Source: Parvicella sp963922585 (lineage in GTDB: Bacteria; Bacteroidota; Bacteroidia; Flavobacteriales_D; Parvicellaceae). Taken from it: a DNA stretch of 25,577 nt. The stretch's first letter is position 1. Every line of letters begins with the position of its first letter. The notes below the pieces were generated by a model, which saw only the letters and a program-made list of their open reading frames with translations, had not been told where the DNA came from and ran no database searches. The stretch is from assembly GCA_963922585.1 (NCBI GenBank), contig CAWUIK010000044.1:1-25577 (forward strand), given 5' to 3'. Below, piece by piece: positions 16,667-25,486 of this stretch. A program made the translations under genes and the position numbers.

Positions 16667-18277
16667 ATGATTTCAACAACCAATCTTTCTCTTCAATATG
16701 GAAAAAGAGTACTTTTTGATGAAGTAAACATCAAATTCAACGAAGGAAACTGCTATGGTGTAATTGGTGCCAATGGCGCTGGAAAATCAACTTTTCTTAA
16801 GATCCTAGCAGGTGATATTGATCCTACTTCAGGCCAGGTAAAATTAGATGCTGGAAAAAGAATGGCTGTGTTGCGTCAAAATCACTTTGAATTTGATGAA
16901 TTTACAGTTTTGCAAACCGTAATAAAAGGACACTCAAGACTTTGGGAAGTAATGCAAGAAAAAGATGCCATTTATGCTAAACCAGATTTTAGTGATGCTG
17001 ATGGAATCAAAGCTTCCGAATTAGAAGCAGAATTTGCCGAAATGGATGGTTGGAACGCAGAATCTGATGCTGCCACAATGTTAAGTGGACTTGGAATTGA
17101 CGAAAAAGATCATGACAAATTAATGGGTGACATAGAAGGAAGTCAAAAAGTGAGAATCCTTTTGGCACAAGCCCTTTTTGGGAATCCTGATGTTTTGATT
17201 CTTGATGAGCCAACGAATGATTTGGACATCAAAACGATTGCTTGGTTGGAAGATTTTCTTTTGGACTTTAAAAACACTGTGATTGTTGTATCGCACGACA
17301 GACACTTTTTAGACACCGTTTGTACTCACATTGCAGATATTGACTTTAACAAAATAAAATTATACTCTGGAAACTACACTTTCTGGTATGAAAGTAGCCA
17401 ACTGGCATTAAGACAAAGAGCTGCCGCTAACAAAAAAGCTGAAGACCGCAAAAAAGAATTACAAGACTTCATTGCTCGATTCAGTGCAAATGCTTCAAAA
17501 TCTAAACAAGCAACTAGTAGAAAGAAAATTTTGGACAAAATCAATGTGGACGATATACAACCCTCTACAAGAAAATATCCTGCTATTATTTTCAAACAGC
17601 AAAGAGAAGCTGGAGATCAAATTTTGCATGTAGAAAAATTAAGTTTCCAGAAAGATGGAGAATTTCTTTTCAAAGATTTAGACTTAAATGTCATGAAAGG
17701 AGATAAAATTGCTGTCATTTCTGACAATAGTATGGCAATCACTTCATTTTTCGAAATTTTAAACAACAACTTAAAACCAACAACTGGTACTTTCAGTTTT
17801 GGACAAACCATTACAACGGCTTATTTGCCCAACGACAATAGTCCATTTTTTGACACGGATTTGAATTTGGTGGATTGGTTAAGACAATATTCTGATGAGA
17901 AAGACGAAGTATATATCAGAGGGTTTCTTGGAAAAATGTTGTTTACGGGTGAGGAAACTTTGAAAAAAGCAAACGTACTTTCTGGAGGAGAAAAAGTAAG
18001 ATGTATGGTTTCGAGAATGATGCTAAGAGAAGGAAACTTATTGATGCTAGACGAGCCAACGAATCACTTGGATTTGGAGAGTATTACTGCCTTCAATAAT
18101 TCACTTACAGATTTTTCTGGAACTGTCATGTTCACATCTCACGATCATACCTTCACGCAAACAATTGCCAATAGAATTTTGGAATTAACACCCAATGGAT
18201 GTATCGACAGGACTTGTTCTTATGACGAGTATCTTGCTAGTGACAAAGTAAGTGAATTGAAAGCAGCTTTGGTTTAA
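16667..18277 (+). CDS. ABC-F family ATPase, YbiT-like
   Basis: ABC-F proteins are soluble twin-ATPase factors that act on the ribosome rather than in transport; this one looks like the YbiT branch. The first nucleotide-binding domain has GANGAGKST (Walker A, about 34-42), a diverged signature EGSQKVRILLAQALF and LILDEPTNDLD. A charged linker follows (about 240-290). The second has LSGGEKVRCMVSRM and LMLDEPTNHLD, but its Walker A region reads VISDNSMAITSFFE, lacking the GxGKS/T lysine. I recall that diverged sites are common in this subfamily. The open frame extends upstream to 16565, but homology begins at MISTTNLSLQYGK and a promoter box lies between, so 16667 is the start. It is 536 residues, a normal length. 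Confidence 0.9.
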   Translation: MISTTNLSLQYGKRVLFDEVNIKFNEGNCYGVIGANGAGKSTFLKILAGDIDPTSGQVKLDAGKRMAVLRQNHFEFDEFTVLQTVIKGHSRLWEVMQEKDAIYAKPDFSDADGIKASELEAEFAEMDGWNAESDAATMLSGLGIDEKDHDKLMGDIEGSQKVRILLAQALFGNPDVLILDEPTNDLDIKTIAWLEDFLLDFKNTVIVVSHDRHFLDTVCTHIADIDFNKIKLYSGNYTFWYESSQLALRQRAAANKKAEDRKKELQDFIARFSANASKSKQATSRKKILDKINVDDIQPSTRKYPAIIFKQQREAGDQILHVEKLSFQKDGEFLFKDLDLNVMKGDKIAVISDNSMAITSFFEILNNNLKPTTGTFSFGQTITTAYLPNDNSPFFDTDLNLVDWLRQYSDEKDEVYIRGFLGKMLFTGEETLKKANVLSGGEKVRCMVSRMMLREGNLLMLDEPTNHLDLESITAFNNSLTDFSGTVMFTSHDHTFTQTIANRILELTPNGCIDRTCSYDEYLASDKVSELKAALV

Positions 18278-18520
18278 AATAAATATTTTATATTTGTTGG
18301 AAGTTTTGCAAGATAAAAAGATTGATTTCATCTACTTTGGCTTGGGAATTTATTTTTACAATTTATATTCTAATCAAAGATTTATTTTATCAAAAAAGTT
18401 AGTCATAGAATATTAAATCAAGCGACAAAATTAAGTGTCTAATATTGGAGTTCTAAATAAGATTAGAGCACAATAGTATAAACCACCTCCGCCAAATTTT
18501 CCTTATTTGTAAAAGTATTT
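18278..18520. other. gene-free stretch before the htpG control region
   Basis: No protein or RNA gene could be supported here. It is A+T-rich with short stop-limited frames. The one notable item is TTTG-N17-TATATTTG at 18268-18296 on the plus strand, which fits the Bacteroidota -33/-7 promoter layout and would start a transcript with a leader of about 300 bases before htpG. Confidence 0.4.
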
Positions 18521-18560
18521 TGACACATTGTCAGCAAAAAGGCAATGGCATAAGGTTTGA
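18521..18560 (+). promoter_or_regulatory. candidate stress-control region of htpG: palindrome plus sigma-54-like element
   Basis: A perfect palindrome TGACA-CAT-TGTCA (18521-18533) is followed 12 bases later by TGGCAT-N5-TTGA (18546-18560). The latter matches the sigma-54 -24/-12 pattern TGGCAC-N5-TTGC apart from a T at the sixth position and an A instead of the final C. Another TTTGACAA half-site overlaps the -12 part. The htpG ATG is 50 bases downstream. The function as a promoter and operator is inferred. Confidence 0.4.
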
Positions 18561-18610
18561 CAATTGGTGGCTGTATCAATTAATATTCATTAATAAAAAT
18601 TAAATAAATT

Positions 18611-20500
18611 ATGCAAACGGGAACCATTAATATTCAAACGGAGAATATATTTCCAATTATTAAGAAATTCTTGTATTCGGATACTGAGATTTTCTTAAGA
18701 GAATTAGTGTCTAATGCTGTAGATGCTTCTCAAAAACTAAAAACGCTTTCCAAAACTGGAGAGTTCAACGAAGAGGTAAAAGACCTAAGAGTAGAGGTAA
18801 TTCTCGACAAAGAAGCCAAAACCATCACCATCAGAGATAATGGTATCGGAATGACAGGCGAAGAAGTTGAAAAATACATCAATCAAATTGCGTTTTCTGG
18901 CGCTAAAGAATTTGCCGAAAAATATAAAGATAAAGATGCCAATGCCATGATTGGTCACTTTGGACTAGGTTTTTATTCTGCTTTTATGGTTTCAGAAAAA
19001 GTAATTATCAAAACGCTTTCTTTTCAAAAAGATGCTAAAGCAGTTCAATGGGAAAGTGACGGTTCACCAACTTTTACTTTGTCTGAAATTGAAAAAACAG
19101 AAAGAGGAACTGACATCATTTTGCATATCGCTGAGGATTCTGTAGAGTTTTTGGAAGAAGCAAGATTAAGTCAAATTTTATCTAAATATTGTAAGTTTTT
19201 ACCCGTAGAAATTAAGTTTGGAACTCGTAAAACATGGGTAGAAAACGAAAAAGGTGAAAAAGACGATAAAGGAAATGTAAAAAAAGTAGAACAAGAAATA
19301 GACAATATCATCAACAATACAGAACCTACTTGGATTAAAAAACCAGCAGACTTGACTGATGAAGATTACAAAAATTTCTACAATGAATTATATCCATTTA
19401 CAGAAGATCCACTTTTCAATATACACTTAAATGTTGATTATCCTTTCAACTTGACTGGTATTTTGTACTTCCCAAAATTGAAAAACAATATGGAAGTTCA
19501 AAAAAACAAAATTCAATTGTACAGCAATCAAGTTTTTATTACTGATTCTGTTGAGAATATTGTACCTGATTTCTTAACATTACTTCATGGAGTTATCGAT
19601 TCTCCAGATATTCCATTGAATGTTTCTAGATCTTATTTACAAGCAGATAGCAATGTAAAAAAGATTTCGAACCACATCAACAAGAAAGTGGCGGACAAAT
19701 TGAATTCGATGTTCAAAGACAACAGAGAAGACTTTCAATCTAAGTGGGACGATATTCAAATTTTCATTCAATATGGAATGTTGAGTGATGATAAATTCTA
19801 CGAAAGAGCAGAAAAATTCACATTAGTAAAAAATACAAAAGGTGAATATTTCACTTTGGAAGAATACAAAGAAAAAATCAAAGCAGCACAAACTGACAAA
19901 GACAACAAAATTGTAATGCTTTACACACACGATGTGGATGCGCATCATTCTATAATCGCTGATGCCAATGAAAGAGGCTATGATGTTTTGATTATGGATA
20001 GCCCACTTTCAAGTCATTTGATTCAAAAATTCGAACAAAAATTGGAAGTTTCTTTCTCAAGAGTAGATGGAGATACATTGGACAAATTGATTCAAAAAGA
20101 AGAAGAAATTCCATCAAAACTATCTAAAGAAGAAGAGGAAAAAATCAAACCAGTATTTGAATCACATTTGGACACTGGAAAATTCACTGTTCAATTTGAA
20201 AGTTTGAGCGAAAAAGATAAACCAGTAATTATTACTCAAAGTGAATTTATGAGAAGATTGAAAGAACAGCAAGCGCTTGGTGGCGGTGGAATGCACATGA
20301 TGGGTAATTTCCCAGAAATGTACAGTGTAGTTGTGAATAGCAATCATCCAATTGTTTCTAAAATTCTTAATGAGAAAAACGAGGAAAAGAAAAGTGATTT
20401 AACTAAACAAACGATAGATTTAGCAATGCTTTCAAACGGTTTGTTGAAAGGAGAAAAATTAACCCAATTCATCAATAGAAGTTTATCTTTAATTGATTAA
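18611..20500 (+). CDS. htpG: molecular chaperone HtpG (Hsp90)
   Basis: Bacterial Hsp90 is a dimeric ATP-dependent chaperone of the cytosol. The GHKL ATPase domain holds FLRELVSNAVDAS (about 27-39), IRDNGIGMTG (about 77-86) and MIGHFGLGFYSAFMV (about 115-129). The middle domain carries FPKLKNNMEVQKNKIQLYSN and DSPDIPLNVSRSYLQAD, which includes the conserved catalytic Arg. The C-terminal dimerisation domain follows, containing a Gly/Met stretch LGGGGMHMMGNFPEM (about 557-571). With 629 residues it is complete. No clear sigma-A box lies just upstream; instead the palindrome and sigma-54-like element at 18521-18560 precede it. A clean terminator follows, so it appears monocistronic. Confidence 0.98.
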   Translation: MQTGTINIQTENIFPIIKKFLYSDTEIFLRELVSNAVDASQKLKTLSKTGEFNEEVKDLRVEVILDKEAKTITIRDNGIGMTGEEVEKYINQIAFSGAKEFAEKYKDKDANAMIGHFGLGFYSAFMVSEKVIIKTLSFQKDAKAVQWESDGSPTFTLSEIEKTERGTDIILHIAEDSVEFLEEARLSQILSKYCKFLPVEIKFGTRKTWVENEKGEKDDKGNVKKVEQEIDNIINNTEPTWIKKPADLTDEDYKNFYNELYPFTEDPLFNIHLNVDYPFNLTGILYFPKLKNNMEVQKNKIQLYSNQVFITDSVENIVPDFLTLLHGVIDSPDIPLNVSRSYLQADSNVKKISNHINKKVADKLNSMFKDNREDFQSKWDDIQIFIQYGMLSDDKFYERAEKFTLVKNTKGEYFTLEEYKEKIKAAQTDKDNKIVMLYTHDVDAHHSIIADANERGYDVLIMDSPLSSHLIQKFEQKLEVSFSRVDGDTLDKLIQKEEEIPSKLSKEEEEKIKPVFESHLDTGKFTVQFESLSEKDKPVIITQSEFMRRLKEQQALGGGGMHMMGNFPEMYSVVVNSNHPIVSKILNEKNEEKKSDLTKQTIDLAMLSNGLLKGEKLTQFINRSLSLID

Positions 20501-20518
20501 ATATAAGTATACGACTAA

Positions 20519-20551
20519 GGGAGGTGTGAAAAAAGCACCTCTCTTTTTTTT
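20519..20551 (+). terminator. intrinsic terminator of htpG
   Basis: The stem GGGAGGTG / CACCTCTC (20519-20526 with 20536-20543, one G-U pair) closes a short A-rich loop. It runs straight into a run of eight or more T (from 20544). It begins 18 bases after the htpG stop and ends just before the convergent gene. Confidence 0.9.
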
Positions 20552-20557
20552 AAAAAA

Positions 20558-20983
20558 TTAAAAAGCGTTTTTTGAAATAATAACCTTATTACCAACAACT
20601 TCAATATTCCAAGAATGATCAAATATTTGAGGAAGATAGCGTTGATAGAGTTTTAATCTTTTGGTAGGAAATTCAGCATCTTCGTCTGCTCTTGGTTCAC
20701 CAACAAATTCGTAAGTATGCACATTAGGATGAATATCCTTATAGTATTTAAAAATTTCTACTATGGTAGTCATCACTCTATATGCTTCACCTTTATTCGT
20801 CATGGCATATTCCTCTCCCTCGAATTCCTCATTCAAAACACCAAAAGCTACTGAAACATATAATAAATTATCTTTCTTTCTTGCAAATCGAACTTCATAT
20901 TCAATTTCGCTATCGGTTTCAAACAAGAATACGCTTCCTGAAGGAATGGATGGATAATTTATTTTATAAGGTTTTAATGACAT
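20558..20983 (-). CDS. conserved hypothetical protein, 141 aa
   Basis: This is a soluble acidic protein with no signal peptide or membrane segment. The N-terminal half looks like a beta-sheet domain (SEIEYEVRFARKKDNLLYVS), the middle has a helix (MTTIVEIFKYYKDIHPNVHT), and the C-terminal half ends with FPTKRLKLYQRYLPQIFDHS. I recognise no characterised family; similar short proteins are widespread in Bacteroidota as far as I recall. It is convergent to htpG, whose terminator lies between them, and divergent from the DjlA-like gene across 54 bases. A TATTTTTG box ends only 7 bases before its ATG, so the transcript would be almost leaderless if that box is used. Confidence 0.7.
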   Translation of the reverse strand: MSLKPYKINYPSIPSGSVFLFETDSEIEYEVRFARKKDNLLYVSVAFGVLNEEFEGEEYAMTNKGEAYRVMTTIVEIFKYYKDIHPNVHTYEFVGEPRADEDAEFPTKRLKLYQRYLPQIFDHSWNIEVVGNKVIISKNAF

Positions 20984-20990
20984 ATATTCG

Positions 20991-20998
20991 CAAAAATA
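20991..20998 (-). promoter_or_regulatory. possible -7 box for the 141-aa hypothetical
   Basis: The minus strand reads TATTTTTG, which fits TAnnTTTG, but it lies only 7 bases from the ATG and sits in very A-rich DNA, so the match could be chance. Confidence 0.3.
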
Positions 20999-21037
20999 AA
21001 AATTAATAACAAACTTTATATAAAAAAAACATATTCA

Positions 21038-21829
21038 ATGAAATTATTTTTTAGCACTAATGCAATTTTCGGAGGAATTGTTGGCTTTATCTTTACCAGA
21101 CATTGGTTAGGAGCCTTAATTGGTGCTATTGTGGGCGCTTATATCGATGGTCAACAAAAATTGAATAGCGAAGGTCAATCTCAATCCAAAAACTACAGAA
21201 GACCCTATCAATATCAAGGAGGATACACATCGAGTATGGGAGGAGGCAATCTTCAAGACGAGTTTTCTAAAGCACTTTTGATCCTCTCAGCAAGTGTCAT
21301 AAAGGCTGATGGGAAAATCCTGAAATCAGAATTAAATTTTGTAAAACAATTTTTAGTTCAGCAATTTGGAAAAACACTAGCACAAGAATATTTATTACAA
21401 TTCAAAACCATTTTGAATACTTCCAACAATCTGAATGAAACTTGTGCCAAAATAAATCACATGATGCAACCTCAACAGCGATTGATGTTGATTCAGTATT
21501 TATTTGGAATTGCCCAAAGCGATGGCAATGTTTCCAAACATGAATTGGATTCTATTCATAGAATTGCCAATATGTTAGGCATTCCAGATTATAAATTTGA
21601 ACAAATAAAATCGATGTTTTGGAAAGACGCTTCAGATGATTATAAAACACTAGGAATAGCCAAAGATGCTTCAGACCAAGACATCAAAAAAGCTTATAGA
21701 AAAATGGCAATTGAACATCATCCAGATAAAGTAGCCAACTTAGGTGAACAGCATCAAAAAGCGGCTAAAGAGCAATTCCAAAAAATACAAGAAGCATACG
21801 AAAATATAAAAAAAGAGAGAGGTTTTTAA
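21038..21829 (+). CDS. DjlA-like membrane-anchored J-domain co-chaperone with TerB-like domain
   Basis: This 263-residue protein has the layout of E. coli DjlA: an N-terminal membrane segment (about 9-38, glycine-rich, AIFGGIVGFIFTRHWLGALI), a helical TerB-like domain (about 75-185, with ADGKILKSELNFV and SDGNVSKHELDSI, the twin acidic motifs of that fold), and a C-terminal J domain (about 205-263). The J domain has YKTLGIAKDASDQDIKKAYR and the HPD motif in EHHPDK, so it should stimulate a DnaK ATPase. The partner DnaK is not in this window. The start ATG is preceded by A-rich sequence; no clear promoter box was found. Confidence 0.87.
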   Translation: MKLFFSTNAIFGGIVGFIFTRHWLGALIGAIVGAYIDGQQKLNSEGQSQSKNYRRPYQYQGGYTSSMGGGNLQDEFSKALLILSASVIKADGKILKSELNFVKQFLVQQFGKTLAQEYLLQFKTILNTSNNLNETCAKINHMMQPQQRLMLIQYLFGIAQSDGNVSKHELDSIHRIANMLGIPDYKFEQIKSMFWKDASDDYKTLGIAKDASDQDIKKAYRKMAIEHHPDKVANLGEQHQKAAKEQFQKIQEAYENIKKERGF

Positions 21830-21858
21830 GTATTGTTGAATATGATACTTTCTTCAAA

Positions 21859-24849
21859 CTAAACAATCTGAACACCCATAACCAAAACGTCATCCAATTG
21901 TTCCAAATCACCCATCCAATTGATTAACTTATTGTCAATCAAATCATATTGTTCCTCCATTGTTTTCCCTTGAATTTCTATCAAAAGTTGAATCAATTGT
22001 CTGTACTTAAACTTTTTACCACGATCGCCTCCAAACTGGTCGGGGAAGCCATCTGAGAATATATAAATCAAATCGTTGGGTAATAAATCAATTTCGTGAA
22101 GATTGAATATTTTGTTTTCATAAGAACTATCACCTAATGAGAATTTATCTGGTTTATATTCAATCAATTTGCCATTTCTAATGATGACTAAAGGTCTATT
22201 GACTCCAGAAAAATGAAGTTTATTGGTATTTTTATCAATCGTACAAAGTGCGATATCCATACTATCTCTGGATTTTTGATTAGAATCTGATTGATTTAGA
22301 ATTCTTGTTAATTTTTTATCAATTTGCTCAAGTGCTATCGCTGGATTTGATATTTTACCATCATGTATTACTTGAGTCATCAAATTGTTACAAATAGCAG
22401 ACATCATAGCTCCAGGAACACCATGACCAGTACAATCTGCAACAGCAAAAACAATATTTTCATAAATCTGAGTACACCAATAGAAATCACCACTTACAAT
22501 ATCTTTAGGTTTATAAAAAACAAAACTATTGGGTAAAATTCTTTTCACTTCACTCATAGAGGGTAAAATTGCTTTTTGAATTTTAAGTGCATAGTTGATA
22601 CTATCAGTTATATCCTTATTTTTTTCTTGAATAATTTCTTTTTGCTTAACAACTTCTGCTGTTCGTTCTCTCACTCTGTCTTCAAGACTTTCGTAAAGAA
22701 GCGCATTCTCAAGTGCAATGGCAGTATAGGCACCCAAAGTTTTGAGAATATCAAGATGATAAGGAGAATATGCATTTTTCACAAAAGCTTGAACAGTAAT
22801 AACTCCAACTACTTTTTCTCCAATCATCATTGGGCAAAAAAGCAAAGACTCTGGCAAATCACCTGTTACAACTACAATTTTATTGGTATATTTCTTATAG
22901 TCTATAGCATGATCATTAATAAAAATACTTTTTTTATGGGTTACACACCAAACAGAATAATTATCAATATCGTCCATAGAAACGGTAACCTTATCTAATC
23001 TTTTTCCTTTTTCTATAGTATATTGATAATCAATAGTTCTATCTTCTGGATTGTAGAGTCTTATAGAAAAACAAGTCGCATCCATCAACTTGTTAATATT
23101 ATTTTGTAACTTAAAAAATATTGATTCTATATCATGAGTTGAAATAATTTCTTGACCCATTTCTCCTAATAATCTAGTATTCTCAAAAGAAGCTTGAAGT
23201 TGTTCTTTTTGTTCGATAATTTCTTTAGTACGTTCTTTAATTTTGTCCTCTAGATTTTGATATAAAGAAGCATTTTCAATACCAATAGCAGCATAAACCG
23301 CTAAATTTCTTAGAATATTTACTTGATATTCTTGGTAAGCATTTTTCTCAAAACTTTGAACTGTAATCACACCTATTTTCTTATCTTTTACAAAAAGAGG
23401 GAGATAAATCACAGAGGAAGGTAATTCTCCAACAATTGCTTTTTTATATGAACTCACATAATTGACCAACTCATTTTCATAATCACCAATTACAATTTCC
23501 TCAGTATGTTTAAAACAGCGAATCGCTAATCTATCATCATCTTCTAAAGGGTAATAAGCTTCTGGTAATTTTTGTCCTTTTTCCATATAACCAGGAAAAA
23601 CAATTGATTTTCCATCATCTGTCAAGACCCCTATACCAAAACAAGTTGCATCTATCAATTTGTTGACGCTTTCATATACAGTATTGATAATTTGATCAAC
23701 AGAAAGCAAGGAGGTGATTCTCTTACCAATTTCACTTAAAGTGATAACATCTTCAAAATATTTTTTAAGTTCCTTATTTTTATTTTCTAATAGATTTTTT
23801 TCTACTTCTGCTTGTTCTACTTTAAATTGAAGTTCTAAACCTTTGCTTCTTCTGTCAGCTTTTTCAGATCTCGCCTCTTCTTTTACGACATGAAAAAGTT
23901 GGTAATTTTCATATGCCGCTGCTATATTTCCAAACTTTTCGTATGCTTTAGAAAGACCTTCATAAGATTTATACAATGATTCTTTTGAATTTATCTCTTT
24001 GCTTAATTCTATGGAAGCATGAAAAAAGTCCATTGCATTTTCTGAATTATTTTCTTCTAAATACAATCTACCAATGCGTTCTAGTGTTGTAGCTTCTCCC
24101 ACTTTAAATCCAATTTCCCTTCTTAAATTCAAACTTTCGTTAAAATAACGATGAGCATTTTCGAAATCTTTCTTTTTGAAATATATGTTTCCTATTCCAT
24201 TAAGAGCAAAAGCCTCTACTTGTTTGTTGCTGTGGTATGATTTTAAAACATCAAGACATTCAAACATAGATGATAGTGCTTCTTCGTATTTGCCCAAATT
24301 TGCATAAGCATTTCCTATTCCATCTAAAGCTTTAGGTAAAACAATATAATCCTTTATTTTTTTACAAATGGTTATACTTTTACTAAGACTTTCTATTGCT
24401 TTTTCATTATCATCGATACTATAATATACTGTTCCCATTCCATTGAGGCCATCAGCAATACCTTGAAGATTATTGTTGTTTTCATTGATTCTAAAGCATT
24501 GGATAAAATAACGCAATGCATTATCGTAGTCAGACAAATAATAAAAATTGGTTCCTAAATTATAATTGCACTGTGCTTCTTCATCTGGAAGCTCTAACTC
24601 TTTAAATAACTGCATAGCGGCAAAAGTATAATCAACCGCTTCTTCGTTGTTCGACAACCATATACTACAAGCCCCTAAAGTTTTTTTAGATTGTGCTATT
24701 CCTTTTAGATAGTTTACTTTTTCACTTTCTGAAAGTGCAATAGTGGCAGTTTCAATGGCTTTCTTTGGATCTTTTCTGTTCAAATCCCATCCATCACTAT
24801 TGAGTTTGTCTATAGTTATGAAAATTTCATTTTGAATGGTTTGACTCAT
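21859..24849 (-). CDS. TPR-GAF-GAF-PP2C (SpoIIE-type) serine/threonine phosphatase
   Basis: This is a large cytosolic signalling protein of 996 residues with no membrane segment. It has roughly seven tetratricopeptide repeats (about 35-330), a coiled coil (about 330-370), GAF domain 1 (about 373-526), a coiled coil (KIKERTKEIIEQKEQLQ), GAF domain 2 (about 561-720) and a second coiled coil. After a SINYALKIQKAILPS helix it ends in a PP2C/SpoIIE phosphatase domain (about 780-996). Metal-binding Asp residues are present in SGDFYW, ADCTGHGVPGAMMS, DSMDIALCTID and FSDGFPDQFGG, so it should be active. The two GAF domains are similar (both contain DATCF), suggesting an internal duplication. The usual partner, a phosphorylated anti-sigma-factor antagonist, is not in the window. 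Ligand and target are unknown. Confidence 0.9.
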   Translation of the reverse strand: MSQTIQNEIFITIDKLNSDGWDLNRKDPKKAIETATIALSESEKVNYLKGIAQSKKTLGACSIWLSNNEEAVDYTFAAMQLFKELELPDEEAQCNYNLGTNFYYLSDYDNALRYFIQCFRINENNNNLQGIADGLNGMGTVYYSIDDNEKAIESLSKSITICKKIKDYIVLPKALDGIGNAYANLGKYEEALSSMFECLDVLKSYHSNKQVEAFALNGIGNIYFKKKDFENAHRYFNESLNLRREIGFKVGEATTLERIGRLYLEENNSENAMDFFHASIELSKEINSKESLYKSYEGLSKAYEKFGNIAAAYENYQLFHVVKEEARSEKADRRSKGLELQFKVEQAEVEKNLLENKNKELKKYFEDVITLSEIGKRITSLLSVDQIINTVYESVNKLIDATCFGIGVLTDDGKSIVFPGYMEKGQKLPEAYYPLEDDDRLAIRCFKHTEEIVIGDYENELVNYVSSYKKAIVGELPSSVIYLPLFVKDKKIGVITVQSFEKNAYQEYQVNILRNLAVYAAIGIENASLYQNLEDKIKERTKEIIEQKEQLQASFENTRLLGEMGQEIISTHDIESIFFKLQNNINKLMDATCFSIRLYNPEDRTIDYQYTIEKGKRLDKVTVSMDDIDNYSVWCVTHKKSIFINDHAIDYKKYTNKIVVVTGDLPESLLFCPMMIGEKVVGVITVQAFVKNAYSPYHLDILKTLGAYTAIALENALLYESLEDRVRERTAEVVKQKEIIQEKNKDITDSINYALKIQKAILPSMSEVKRILPNSFVFYKPKDIVSGDFYWCTQIYENIVFAVADCTGHGVPGAMMSAICNNLMTQVIHDGKISNPAIALEQIDKKLTRILNQSDSNQKSRDSMDIALCTIDKNTNKLHFSGVNRPLVIIRNGKLIEYKPDKFSLGDSSYENKIFNLHEIDLLPNDLIYIFSDGFPDQFGGDRGKKFKYRQLIQLLIEIQGKTMEEQYDLIDNKLINWMGDLEQLDDVLVMGVQIV

Positions 24850-25072
24850 ATAATATATTTAGGATAATCCTATTTAGGGTCTAAATATAATAAAGTTGGA
24901 TAATAAATTCTAATTTTCTAAATAAAATTTATCAGATTATTAAATTAAATTAATGCAAAAAGTTTAAATATTTCACTGATAAACATGGTTAAATAATTAG
25001 TTCATTTATAGATTAAGGTCTTATTTTAAAACAAAACGCTATACTTAAATGTTAAAGATTTAAAATCAATTC

Positions 25073-25486
25073 ATGATACTTATTGCAAATAAAAACACGA
25101 AAAAATTTATCGAAACAATACATCAAATAGTTGGCGACAAATATTCGTTTATTGAAAGAATAAAGATGAAAGGAATTGGTTCGGGACAATTGAAAGTAGT
25201 TTCATATTCCGAAAACTTAAATGATTGTTTTAGCGATAATCACGACATCAAATTTGTGATTATTGAACTACGAAAAAATGGAATCATAATTTATATAAGA
25301 AATTACATTAATAATTATGTTTGGCTAGTTCCCTTCTATCAATTGAGTATTTTCAAATCAGACTTTTACAGCATTCATACAAATGGAACTTTTATCAAAA
25401 TAGATTTATCTTCAATCAAGGGGAACAATGCGTCTTTTATGAAAAAATTACAAGAAAAAAAATTAGAAAAGGTTTCCGATTTTTAA
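25073..25486 (+). CDS. conserved hypothetical protein, 137 aa
   Basis: This is a soluble protein with no signal peptide. The central part reads IELRKNGIIIYIRNYINNYVWLVPFYQLSIFKSD (shown here in pieces: NGIIIYIRNYINNY about 67-80, WLVPFYQLSIFK about 82-93), followed by SIHTNGTFIKID and a basic helical tail with KKLQEKKLEK. I recall similar small Bacteroidota proteins of unknown function that share the I/V-W-x-I/V-P-Y/F-x-x-L core, but no characterised one. It is divergent from the large phosphatase gene across 223 bases without a clear TAnnTTTG box on either strand. Nothing supported follows to the end of the window. Confidence 0.65.
   Translation: MILIANKNTKKFIETIHQIVGDKYSFIERIKMKGIGSGQLKVVSYSENLNDCFSDNHDIKFVIIELRKNGIIIYIRNYINNYVWLVPFYQLSIFKSDFYSIHTNGTFIKIDLSSIKGNNASFMKKLQEKKLEKVSDF

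Noticed and set aside
18306..18416. Short plus-strand frame after the ABC-F gene starting at TTG
   Set aside because: It is about 36 codons, has no ATG, and shows no recognisable protein.
21828..21850. AAGTAT / ATACTT inverted repeat between the DjlA-like and phosphatase genes
   Set aside because: The stem is only six A+T-rich pairs without a T tract; too weak to call a terminator.
22576..22998. 140-codon plus-strand open frame inside the phosphatase gene
   Set aside because: It lies entirely antisense to the GAF/coiled-coil coding region and has a low-complexity Phe/Asn-rich translation.
24861..24871. AGGATAATCCT palindrome upstream of the phosphatase gene
   Set aside because: Eleven bases with no second copy seen nearby and no fit to a known operator; chance cannot be excluded.
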